Shown here in pieces: positions 12,985-23,012 of a stretch of DNA of 64,000 bases (position 1 is the first letter of the stretch; each line of letters starts with the position of its first letter). Source of the DNA: Siphonodentalium dalli (taxonomy: Eukaryota; Mollusca; Scaphopoda; Gadilida; Siphonodentaliidae). The position numbers and the translations under genes were made by a program. Where the stretch lies: assembly GCA_032622095.1 (NCBI GenBank), contig CP136068.1, positions 187,729,309 to 187,793,308 on the forward strand. Direction: 5' to 3'. The notes under the pieces were generated by a model. That model was not told where the DNA came from, did no database searches, and saw only the letters and a list, made by a program, of their open reading frames with translations.

Positions 12985-13040
12985 TTCGTAAAGCTGGTAT
13001 ACACTCAACACACCAAAATATGGCGACAGTGACCCCTTCA
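12985..13040 (-). repeat. Diverged single-copy relative of the 21-bp array, inverted
   Basis: The minus strand of this stretch reads, with changes, the same order of motifs as the ends of the minisatellite: GTCACTGTCGCCA, then TTGGTGTGTTGAG, then AGCTTTACG. It is probably an unexpanded, older copy of the sequence that gave rise to the array, in the opposite orientation. Confidence 0.6.
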
Positions 13041-14563
13041 GATAATACTAAGCGGACAGGGCCACACGTTACCCTAATCAAGAACACTAAATATCTAACA
13101 AAGTTAATGTATTTTCGTTCATATAGCTTGAAAAGTTCCACTAGAACCAAAGGACTATCTCGCGCAATGTTGTTCTTTAGTTCTCCGTAATTTTATCAAA
13201 ACAAAATGTCCAAACGCGCATGGACAACAATTGGCATGGCAAACATCATTAAAATACAAGAGTTCTAATTGGCTGTCGCGCATTTTGCTGAGTAGCATCC
13301 ACAAATCGTCAACAAATCTAATTTAGTGGTACAAGACCTATATCTCTAAATCTCAGTTCTGTCAATATTTAGTGAGGGAATTTTTCTATAGGACATTTGA
13401 ATTTGGGGAGGGGGTCGAGTTCGCTATTTTTGATGGAAAAACCCACGCTAAATATAGAAAACCACAGACTGGTACCCAGTCGGTGACAGCGTCAGAATGG
13501 ACGCATGATTGGTACCCTCTGGTAGATATTGGTTTATATATAGGCGTATAATTATAATACGCCGGAACGGGACAAGCCACAACAGAATACAGGTTCTGGG
13601 TTTAAACCTATCTTGACAGTTTATGTCCCTTCAAATATTTTTGCAGGAACTTACAGTACTTGACTCATATTCTAAAATGTTTTTATTCGAAAATATAAAC
13701 ATTAAGATACCAATGAGAAATGTTTCAACCCCATCATCAAGATTATAGTAAATGTTCACTATATTTAATATTTTATCAAATTAAGGGTACATGTATATAT
13801 CCTGTTTTGTTTGTTTGTATCTTGACTTCTGATGTACTGAACTCCGGCCTCCTGTAGGCACACGCTCTTATATAACCCACAAACAACGTTGGACATAAAC
13901 AGATGCTCGCGAATACTATTTAATGTATACACCTGTTGAAATTTATAGCCACAAAATGCTAATCGGGTGCACACTGTTGTATTCGGGTATCATTATGATC
14001 AACGAGGTGTCATCGCATTGAGTTTTATGACCATTTTGTTACTCATGTCTGCCAAGCGACTACAACGAAAGTACCACCCACACGGACTCACGACAAGGAA
14101 TGCGCATTCTCCCAACCTGACGACAAGCAATTCGCATTCTCCCGACGCAAAAACCTATATATGTCTCATATAAGGAGTCATAAGCCAACAGGGTTCTAGC
14201 AAGCATTAAAGAAATATTCGGAATACCGAAATAGAACATATTTGTGACATCACGAGGGAGCCGAAAATATTTACACCATAACGGTTATGGGGTCACTCGC
14301 ACCTTAAACAACAGCGCTGAATGGTACACACATTTGGAAAATATGCTGAATGGTTTTGAACATGTTTCGAAATCTCGTTCGAAATGACGTTGTTTAAAGA
14401 CAATTGCATAGTATTGGGTGTGGTCCCAACTCGAGATTGCATGGTTTTTGTGACTTTTGTGAGTCGATGTCACAATAAACATTGGATTATTTCCCGGGAG
14501 AAAATCAATTATTGTAAGCAATACAAATCAAAATTGGCTCAACAAAGTTACCTAAATACATTA
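13041..14563. other. No gene seen
   Basis: AT-rich sequence with only short, unremarkable open frames of under 110 codons. None shows a recognisable domain, a good start context or splice signals. A short imperfect direct repeat (ATTCGCATTCTCCC type) lies near 14095-14145. I see no RNA gene. Confidence 0.55.
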
Positions 14564-15014
14564 TTAAAGGTACTCAATCCGATTCGACGGTCCCCATATC
14601 ATCAGATTCCAACAACAACAACAACATTTTTTGAACTGCAGCTTCAGTTATCAGAATCGATTAATTGCCCAAAAATAATAATTAATTCAGCTATAGTATA
14701 AAATTGCCCAAAACCTGTTATTTATCACCGAAATTCAACGAAATTTTGCCAGTTGTCAAATATCAGACACGAAAATGCCACTGGATTTTAGAGTTATCGA
14801 TCTTCATCCGCTATCTGGTCAGATAAGTTCTTCTCGTCGACAGTTCACTGGGCCACATAAAATTTAAATAACATATTTCAAACATCGATATCTGATCACT
14901 CCTAGCTTTGATGGGTGGGTTCCTCGACTCGAATCAAATATTTTTTACCCCCGAAGCCTGCGAAGCCAAGGAAATAATAATTTGCGAGCGTTAATTCTGA
15001 TTGAGTACCTTTAA
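14564..15014. mobile_element. TTAA MITE, family C, copy 1
   Basis: The 451-bp element begins TTAAAGGTACTCAATCCGAT and ends GATTGAGTACCTTTAA, with TTAA at both edges. The left part carries GACGGTCCCCATA and a CAACAACAACAAC run. The right part carries a TGGGTGGGTTCCTCGACTCG segment shared with the copies at 18380 and 20898. No coding capacity. TTAA followed by AGG resembles the T2-type MITE ends described from Xenopus; this is only a comparison of ends. Confidence 0.85.
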
Positions 15015-16560
15015 TTATAAACTTCGGTCATATAGAACATAAAAACTTTCCCATGTTTTGGACTGGTTGAGTCTGGTTGAGTATGAGAGATCAAGGGTTC
15101 GAGGATCGAGACATTGTAGAGATTCATAACATGATCTACATTAATTTTGTGAGGCCCCCGAGAAGCAGAATGGTATAAACAATGAATATATAACTCTACC
15201 AAAGGTCGCCTTGTCAAATCTAACTTGATGAAATTGATCATTAATGAAATTCTCATCAAATAAGTTGAAATAACAAAATTTCCACGAAAAATAAAAGCTA
15301 CCAATAAGAGAATGACAATAGATTTTAAATAACACACATTGAGCCTATTGTGTCTGTTGTTGCAATATGATGACCATTTTTTGTTCACCTGTTTTTAATT
15401 CTGCCGATAAAGAGCACAGGTATTTGGTACAATAGACCCCACCTCCCCAAAGACATATATATATGATGAAAACTAATATTTAAGGAAGGGGTATAGTGCT
15501 ACATTTTGAAAAATAGTGTTTTTGTTTTTGAAGCCATTTTCCCCAAACTTGGTGTGATTTCCTCAAAATTGGGGATGTGACAGGATGTGACCCATCTAAA
15601 AATTATATAATAAAAAAAAATTAAATGTTCCCGGACCCCTTGTGGTTACTCATTAGGAAATGTTCAGATAATAAGTTCAACAAACGACTGTTTGTTGAAC
15701 TTATTATCTAGACATTTTCCTCCGATAAATAAAAGTTAGTCTGCAATCTCGATTAACTGTCGTCTGCTTTTATTTCCTGAACATCCCTACAGATAACTAA
15801 TAGACCCTTCCAATGTGCATTTTTATAACTGTCTGGGAGAATCCATTTAGTATAGAAAGTGATAAAGCGCACATAGTATGGCAGAAATGGTCAGGTGAAC
15901 AAAGACAAGGCCAAGTCCATCGTTCGAAATTCGACAACAACAGTTACTGTTTACATTTCTATATCATCGAAGTAAAAGTACATTTTAATTAATGATTTTC
16001 GTCTCAAAGATGATAAAACTGTTTAGTGCATGAAAATTGCTATCTAACTGTCGTCTGTCATGTTTTTGCGACTCTCGTGTCTGTTTATTTGCGTGCAATC
16101 AATATCGATCTCTTGTTGAATAGACTGGTTCCTGATCGAAAGCTACAAAAATCTGAAAACGTAGTAACCTGACCCCTCCAGCCCAACAAGGCTAGTAACC
16201 CGACCCCTCCAGTCATAATATGTAAGCCTCAAATTAAGCCAGTAACTATATTAGCTTTTCAAGTTGACACGTTTCAAGATAATATTGTGTCAATATTACT
16301 CAATAAGTGCATGAAATACTTCTCTATAGGGACCCTATAATAACCGCATGAAATACTTCTATATAGGGACCATATAATCTGTTGAGACTCACCACAAGGA
16401 CAAACATTAATTGTTATCGTCCAGCTGAAGAAGGCCATGGGGTCGAATATTAATTACCAATAAAAGTGTTTTCATTCAATCCATTAATTTTATTAGCTAT
16501 TTGCATCTATCGACGTGAATGTCACGTGATAATAATCATCAGTTCATTGCGTTTAGTTGA
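15015..16560. other. Mostly unassigned, with two small repeats
   Basis: No gene was recognised. A near-perfect inverted repeat lies at about 15662-15718 (arms with GATAATAAGTTCAACAAAC). Around 15735-15870 is a dispersed repeat also found inverted at about 48736-48855 (shared CTGTCGTCTGCTTTTATT and GGGAGAATCCATTT motifs). Short direct repeats (AACCTGACCCCTCCAG and ATGAAATACTTCTATATAGG types) lie at 16165-16375. Confidence 0.6.
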
Positions 16561-16564
16561 AGGA

Positions 16565-16745
16565 TAATGTCCATATCAGTCATGAATTAATTAAAGGACT
16601 ATCAATCATGAACTAATTAAAGGCCTATCGTTCATGAATTAATTAAAGGACTGTCAATCATGAACTAATTAAAGGCCTATCGTTCATGAATTAATTAAAG
16701 GACTATCAATCATGAACTAATTAAAGGCCTATCGTTCATGAATTA
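16565..16745 (+). repeat. ~50-bp tandem repeat of CATGAATTAATTAAAGG type
   Basis: Alternating units CATGAATTAATTAAAGGACT and CATGAACTAATTAAAGGCCT are repeated several times. More copies lie inside the neighbouring element at about 16880-16955 and 17549-17605. Each unit supplies TTAA sites, which may explain why TTAA-target elements inserted here. Confidence 0.8.
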
Positions 16746-16746
16746 A

Positions 16747-17706
16747 TTAACGACTTGATATTGATAGCTTTTAATTGTTCACATACTGTTAGAGCATCGG
16801 GGCACATTAATACTATCAAACTCGCTTTTGTCATCTATTATAGGGATCAATATAGGCCTTTAATTCGTGAATGATAGGCCTTTAAAGGCATATCATTCAT
16901 GAATTAATTAAAGGACTATCATTCCATGAATTAATTAAAGGCCTATTACTCATGAGTTAAAGGGGTACTGTACGCCATTTTCATTAAATTTCCGGTGACA
17001 ACAACGATCTAATATCGATAATATATAGAAACATAAGTAATTTGAGTCGAAGATGTATTCTGTAAACGCTCAGGTTAATAGGCTATCTTAAAATTGAATA
17101 ATTTAAAAGTTAATAATTTGATATCAATTGAATTTATGACTGGAGCCATAAAATGGCGTCAATTAAATTACGAATTTCCGTAATCAAACAAAGTAATTGA
17201 GGGATAATGGATTGTTAAACCCATCGCACACACGATCGCTTAAAATATCATGATGATACGGGGAGAACACTCATGCCACTCACTGACTAGCGACGATACA
17301 ATAACTTAAATGATTATATGGGACTAGTATGCCTATAATATAACTTTTATTTGATTCATTTGGTTGAAAACTGTAAAAAAAATTACTCGACAACGACAAT
17401 TTGTATTTTTGCATTCCGGTAAATTTGTCATCCGTAACACTACTTCGTACTCAACAGACTTTCAAATAATGAAAAAATTGTTACCTTATTCTCCGACTCG
17501 GAGACTATAGAAACCAACAACAACATTTGGCGTACAGTTCCCCTTTAATTAAAGGCATATCATTCATGAATTAATTAAAGGACTATCAATCATGAATTAA
17601 AGGCCTATTTTATTCCCTATAATAGCTGACAAAAGCGAGCTTGATAGTGCCCCGAGGCTCTAACAGTATGTGAAAAAATTAAAAGCTATTAATTTCAAGT
17701 CGTTAA
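16747..17706. mobile_element. TTAA-flanked element with ~110-bp inverted ends, carrying a nested MITE
   Basis: The left arm (about 16747-16857, starting TTAACGACTTGATATTGATA) is matched in inverse by the right arm (about 17600-17706). Shared motifs include CATACTGTTAGAGC and AAACTCGCTTTTGTCA. TTAA lies at both edges. Inside are copies of the flanking CATGAATTAATTAAAGG repeat and, between them, the complete MITE at 16957-17548. No transposase is visible. Confidence 0.7.
16957..17548. mobile_element. TTAA MITE, family E, copy 1 (nested)
   Basis: It begins TTAAAGGGGTACTGTACGCC and ends with the inverse GGCGTACAGTTCCCCTTTAA, with TTAA at both edges. The internal sequence matches the element at 60666-61102 (for example AACGATCTAATATCGATA and ATAAAATGGCGTCAATTAAA). 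The two copies are in opposite orientation. The host repeat continues on both sides of the insertion. Confidence 0.85.
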
Positions 17707-18004
17707 ACAGATACAGAGATTGTCTATCTAAGTTGAATATTGTTACTAGAAATCAGAGTGTCATTTCTTACAAAATATATTACAACAAAATACCAGACAA
17801 TAATAAATATCAGAAACACTACCTGTCGGAGTTATTCCTGTTAAATTCCGTACAAAAGAAACGAAACGAACTAACTCATTTGATGCCAGAAGTAACGAAG
17901 CGCGCGACCGTTTAGGTACGCATCCAGGGCATGCATGAAATCGGCTCGTAAGAATTCAATGTCGATAATCTATTCTATCTATTTTGTTTACACAATCCTG
18001 TGTT

Positions 18005-18379
18005 GAGAGGTGTTAGCTCGGGACTATTACTTATATCCTATTTCCCGCCAGACTCAGTCAGACTATACTGTAACATTTACACTTGACAGGAGATTTGTAT
18101 CGTACTTGCTGCATGCCCACATGCGTTGTCGATTTATGAATAGTTACATGCATATATTCCCTCTACGAAGTGGCTCTAGCTTTCTTTTTTCTTTTCTTTT
18201 TTTTTGCTCATCCTTTATTTTCGGTTGGTCTATCTACTTGAATAATGGGCGTTTAATTTATGATGTCCATGTGGTTGTTAGTTTATCTGTTCGTATCTGA
18301 GTCGGAAAGCGTATCTACACTCGTATTGTGCTATGATGTTGGTGGGGCGAAATGATGCTGTCTACTATATGTACTTGAT
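18005..18379 (+). repeat. Left flank of a duplicated locus
   Basis: From about 18110 the sequence (CCCACATGCGTTGTCGATTT, TTTTCGGTTGGTCTATCTAC, GTTGGTGGGGCGAAATGATG) recurs at 20434-20897, partly twice there. In both places it leads directly into a family C MITE at the same TTAA. This marks a local segmental duplication. Confidence 0.8.
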
Positions 18380-19700
18380 TTAAAGGTACTCAATCCGATC
18401 AGACGGTCCCCATACCATCAACAACAACAACAACATTTCTTCAAAATACGCTTTTGTTATCAGAATCGATTAATTAAAACCAAATGATGATAACCGCTGT
18501 CAACTGTGGTATAAAATTTCCTAAAACATGTTATTTATCAACATGTTGTTATTTATGGGGCGCCATCCCTGCAAATATTCGTTTTCGGAGATATCTCCTT
18601 TTAATTCGGAGATATCTCCTCGGTTTCGAGGAGATATCTCCTTGGAATTGCAATTCCTAGCAGATATCTGCTTGGAATATGGTCCATTATGGAGATATCT
18701 CCTTGGATCCAAGGAGCTATCTGCTTGGATTATGGAGATATCTCCTTGGATCCTAGGAGATATCTCCTCGCAACTACGAGATATCTGCTTGAAATATTTC
18801 CAACGATATATCTCCTTGAAACCGAGGAGATATCTCCATAATCCAAGCAGATATCTGCTCGGATATCTCCTTGGATCCAAGCAGATACTTGCTTGGATTA
18901 TGGAGATATCTCCTTGGAAAACCGCGGCCATGAAATATTAATGATTTCTCCACAGTACATTTACGTTTTTCCCATTTTTTCGAAATACATCCAAGCAGAT
19001 ATCTGCTCGGATTATGGAGATATCTCCTTGAAATAGTTTTCAACGAGATATCTCCTTGGACCCAAGGAGATATCTCCATATTCCAAGCAGATATCTCCTT
19101 GAAAATATTCCAAGCAGATACTTGCTTGGATTATGGAGATATCTCCTTGGAAAACCGCGGCCATTAAATATTAATGATTTCTCCACAGTAAATTTACGTT
19201 TTTCCCATTTTTTCGAAATACATCCAAGCAGATATCTGCTCGGAATATGGAGATATCTCCTTGAAATATTTTTCAAGCAGATATCTCCATAATCCGAGCA
19301 GATATCTATCCATAATGCGAGCAGATATCTGCTTGGGTCCAAGGAGATATCTCCTTGGATCCAAGCAGATATCTGCTCGCATTATGGAGATATCTCCTCG
19401 GTTTCAAGGAGATATCTCCTTGAAAATATTTCCGAGGAGATATCTCCATATTCCAAGCAGATATCTCCTTGAAACCGAGGAGATATCTCCATAATGCGAG
19501 CAGATATCTGCTTGGATCCAAGGAGATATCTCCGAAAACGAATATTTGCAGGGATTACACATCTCGAGAAATAACAAACTTCAAAAATTGATCACTCTGA
19601 GCTTTGATGGGTGGGTCCTCGATTCGAATCAAATATTGTTCACCCCCGAAGCCAAAGAAATAGTCATATGGGAGCGTTTATTCGGATTATGCATCTTTAA
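18380..19700. mobile_element. TTAA MITE, family C, copy 2, interrupted by a foldback element
   Basis: The left end is TTAAAGGTACTCAATCCGAT with GACGGTCCCCATACCATC. The right end is degenerate (GGATTATGCATCTTTAA). Its core is split by the 987-bp foldback at 18567-19553. The right part, with CTCGAGAAATAACAAACTTC and GTGGGTCCTCGATTCGAATC, matches the inverted core of the copy at 20898-21382. Confidence 0.8.
18567..19553. mobile_element. Foldback element filled with GATATC-centred palindromes
   Basis: The edges are inverted copies of CCCTGCAAATATTCGTTTTC followed by GGAGATATCTCC. Between them I count about 36 palindromes of the forms GGAGATATCTCC and GCAGATATCTGC, roughly one per 26 bp. Many are extended to CCAAGGAGATATCTCCTTGG. 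A ~100-bp internal segment (TTAATGATTTCTCCACAGTA and ATTTTTTCGAAATACATCC) is duplicated at about 18905-19010 and 19145-19245. Open frames here translate the palindromes (RYLLGLWRYLLG) and are not genes. Confidence 0.85.
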
Positions 19701-19724
19701 GCTGACAAAGAGCCACAAAGGTGA

Positions 19725-20365
19725 TAAAACTCTAACCATGCAGCGATGCAATATAAAACTCTAACCATGCAGCGATGCAATATAAAACTCTAACCATGCA
19801 GCGATGCAATATAAAACTCTAACCATGCAGCGATGCAATATAAAACTCTAACCATGCAGCGATGCAATATAAAACTCTAACCATGCAGCGATGCAATATA
19901 AAACTCTAACCATGCAGCGATGCAATATAAAACTCTAACCATGCAGCGATGCAATATAAAACTCTAACCATGCAGCGATGCAATATAAAACTCTAACCAT
20001 GCAGCGATGCAATATAAAACTCTAACCATGCAGCGATGCAATATAAAACTCTAACCATGCAGCGATGCAATATAAAACTCTAACCATGCAGCGATGCAAT
20101 ATAAAACTCTAACCATGCAGCGATGCAATATAAAACTCTAACCATGCAGCGATGCAATATAAAACTCTAACCATGCAGCGATGCAATATAAAACTCTAAC
20201 CATGCAGCGATGCAATATAAAACTCTAACCATGCAGCGATGCAATATAAAACTCTAACCATGCAGCGATGCAATATAAAACTCTAACCATGCAGCGATGC
20301 AATATAAAACTCTAACCATGCAGCGATGCAATATAAAACTCTAACCATGCAGCGATGCAATATTT
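19725..20365 (+). repeat. 29-bp tandem array, ~22 copies
   Basis: A near-identical 29-bp unit containing CTCTAACCATGCAGCGATGC is repeated about 22 times and ends at ATATTTATTGTGGAAGAAG. The duplicated locus at 21402-21449 has the same flanks with a single unit. The uniformity of the copies suggests recent expansion. Confidence 0.95.
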
Positions 20366-20433
20366 ATTGTGGAAGAAGGGAAAGTCTTTATACTAAAGTC
20401 TTGTAGATAATTTATCGTTCTTATCAGTTCCTG

Positions 20434-20897
20434 CCCACATGCATTGTCGATTTACGAATAGTTACATGCATATATTCTCTCGACGAAGTGGCTCTTTCTA
20501 TTTTATTTTTTTTGCTCATCCTTTATTTTCGGTTGGTCTATCTACTTGAATAATGGGCGTTTAATTCATGGTGTCCATGCGTGTGGTTTAATTTATGGTG
20601 TCCACGTGGTTAATAGATAATTTATAGTTCTTATCAGTTCCTGCCCACATGCGTTGTCGATTTACGAATAGTTACATGCATATATTCCCTCGACGAAGTA
20701 GCTCTTTCTTCTTCTTTTTTTTTGCTCATCCTTTATTTTCGGTTGGTCTATCTACTTGAATAATGGGCGTTTAATTAATGGTGCCCATGTGGTTAATAGT
20801 TTATCTGTTCGTATCTGAGTCGGAAATCGGATATACACGCGTATTGTGCTATGATGTTGGTGGGGCGAAATGATGCTGTTTACTATATGTCCTTGAT
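20434..20897 (+). repeat. Right copy of the duplicated locus (with internal duplication)
   Basis: This is two tandem copies (about 20434-20625 and 20640-20830) of the segment also present at 18110-18300. They are followed by the GTTGGTGGGGCGAAATGATG stretch that runs into the MITE at 20898. Confidence 0.8.
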
Positions 20898-21382
20898 TTA
20901 AAGGTACTCAATCCGATCAGACGCTCCTAAATTACTATATATTTGGCTTCGGAGGTAAAAAATATTTGATTCGAGTCGAGGACACCACCCATCAAAGCGC
21001 AGAGTGATCAAATATCGATTTTTGAAGTTTGTTATTTCTCGAGATGTGTAATAATATGTGGCACAGAAACACGTGGTTCAAACGTAGGGTCAGACAAAAT
21101 TGCGGATGAAGATGGATAATTCTAAAATCAAGTGGTAATACGGCCAAATTTCGTGATACTTTAGTGATAATATGGCCATATTTTGTTGAACAAAATGTTG
21201 ATAAATAACAAGTTTTGGGAAATTTGATACCATAGTTTGGGAAATTTGATACCATAGTTAACAGTGGTTTGCATTATTTTGTTGCAATAAATCGATAACT
21301 AAAGCATATTTTTAAGAAATGTTGTTGTTGTTGTTGTATCTTGATGGTATGGGGACCGTCTGATAGGATTGAGCACCTTTAA
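20898..21382. mobile_element. TTAA MITE, family C, copy 3, core inverted relative to copy 2
   Basis: TTAAAGGTACTCAATCCGAT at the left and its inverse (GGATTGAGCACCTTTAA) at the right define the element. The GGTCCCCATACCATC and CAACAACAAC arm is at the right here but at the left in copy 2. The outside flanks are in the same order in both copies. Confidence 0.85.
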
Positions 21383-21921
21383 GCCGAAAAAGAACCACAA
21401 AGGCGATAAAACTCTACCCATGCAGCGATGCAATATTTATTGTGGAAGAATAGCCCATACAGCGGGCTAGCGTCGCCAAATTAATCAATTTGGGGATTAT
21501 TATAGAGAAACTAAACTGAAATATATAAGAAAACCTTATTTTTTTGCTTTGATAATAAAGATACTTTCCAGAGAAGATGAGGCCTTATCAGAATGAGGTC
21601 CCCATAATTTAGTGATGCTAGCCCGCTGTGTGGTGTAGCTTCACTAAACTCACTTTCTGTGGACGATGTTATACCACTCAAACCTATACATATTAATAAC
21701 ACCGTAGAGCGTGTAAAATCCACGTCTCAATTCCGGGTCAGTGGTTATAAGGCTTAAATTGCCACAAGCGGTGCATCGCGAATTCAGCTTACGTTTATAT
21801 GACAATATAATAATAATATATGCAATAACAATTGCCCGTCATCTTTGATTTCGGAATTTAATGTTGCAAAATTTGGAAATGAAACGCGATTTGACATTTC
21901 AAAATGAAACCTGAGATATAA
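21383..21921. other. Single-unit relative of the 29-bp array, then a degraded hairpin repeat
   Basis: 21402-21449 holds one copy of the 29-bp unit with the same flanks as the array at 19725. 21450-21660 contains diverged inverted motifs (CAGCGGGCTAGCGTCGCC and GATGCTAGCCCGCTGTG) related to the 252-bp hairpins at 52562 and 63475. The rest shows no recognisable feature. Confidence 0.6.
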
Positions 21922-22882
21922 TACCTTACTCGTATTTAAATTCGCGCAGTACTATTTTTCGCGCACCCATCGATGCGCGAATTTAAAACTGAGCGAAAAA
22001 TAGTACGACTGCCACGTTTAATCTAAACCACAGTCCATAGGTAATATACAAGAGGGAAATGTTGCTGAGTTTACATATGAACGGTTGAATCAGCTTGAAT
22101 AGACATTACGCCTATACATGTATGCATTTACATTCGACCAACGGCTATCAAGACCATTTCTCACAATGCCAAGCGACAAATCATGGTAACATAGACATTG
22201 TTGAACTTATATAACAAATACTAATATTCCAGGTCGCCACAAAATGATGCATCTATAGTTACTAGTTTATTATAAATCCGCATTGTTGGTGTTTAACCCT
22301 TTACCCAACAAACCGGCCAAAAACGGCCAAATAAAGCTGCAACAGCCTAAATTATCTTGGGTCTGTCTCAATAAAACCATACAAATATGGATATCATTGG
22401 AACCGGCTCCGTGACCACATTGTGATAGTTACAGTTATGCCCTGTGCCAATGCATTCTCTTATATATGCGAGTCGACCATAGGTCGCCTCGCATATATAA
22501 GAGAATGCATTGGCCTAAAAACAAATCTTCATTTTACCATTTTTTCTTATATTCTTTAACAATTTTATAATTTTTAATGTGTTAAGCCAATGCATTCTCT
22601 TATATATGCGAGGCGACCTATGGTCGACTCGTATATATAAGAGAATGCATTGGCACAGGGCCGTTCTGTTGGGTAAAGGGTTAATACACACATATACTAT
22701 ATCCAGCAATGACTAAGAACGAAACTGTCATCAGCTCCAAGATATACGAAAATATCACGGAAATTTTACGAAAATATTTTTGTCAGTTTTGAATTCGCGC
22801 AGTAAGGTGCGTGAATTTAAAGTGCGCGAATTCAAAACTGAGCGAAAAATAGTACAACGCGAATTTAAATACGAGTAAGGTA
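21922..22882. mobile_element. Inverted-repeat element with TACCTTACTCG ends
   Basis: The left end reads TACCTTACTCGTATTTAAAT, then TCGCGC and TACTATTTTTCGC. The right end at about 22838-22882 is the inverse. Both ends carry further copies of the GCGAATTTAAA and GAGCGAAAAATAGTAC motifs. The ~960-bp element holds the TTAA MITE at 22293-22684. No protein is evident. Confidence 0.7.
22293..22684 (+). mobile_element. TTAA hairpin MITE, family A, copy 1
   Basis: The ends are TTAACCCTTTACCCAACAAA and the inverse TGTTGGGTAAAGGGTTAA. Inside are two hairpins with GCCAATGCATTCTCTTATAT arms in mirror orientation. The tip reads GAGTCGACCATAGGTCGCC in the first and its inverse in the second. The second hairpin with its flank (22582-22684) is the 103-bp S module, itself bounded by TTAA. 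Ends and target fit piggyBac-type MITEs. Confidence 0.85.
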
Positions 22883-22887
22883 GTACA

Positions 22888-23012
22888 TTTCAACCACAGT
22901 AAATATTCCTATAAGTTTTCATACTGGGATATAAAGGTACATTAAACATTCCTATAAGTTCTCATACTGGGATATAAAGGTACATTAAACATTCCTATAA
23001 GTTCTCATACTG
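22888..23012 (+). repeat. 43-bp tandem repeat, ~3 copies
   Basis: The unit contains CATTCCTATAAGTTCTCATA followed by CTGGGATATAAAGGTACATT. The first copy is slightly diverged. Confidence 0.85.

Noticed and set aside
15090-15115. tRNA or SINE box B-like GGTTCGAGGATCGAG
   Set aside because: No matching box A or cloverleaf could be built around it.
17670-17915. 81-codon Lys/Asn-rich open frame
   Set aside because: It begins inside the inverted end of the mobile element at 16747-17706, has AT-rich composition and no recognisable motif.
18521-19521. Overlapping RYLLGLWRYLLG frames on both strands
   Set aside because: They are translations of the GATATC palindromes, which read alike on both strands.
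19725-20365. CRISPR-like array with 29-bp period
   Set aside because: The whole 29-bp unit repeats head to tail with no spacers.
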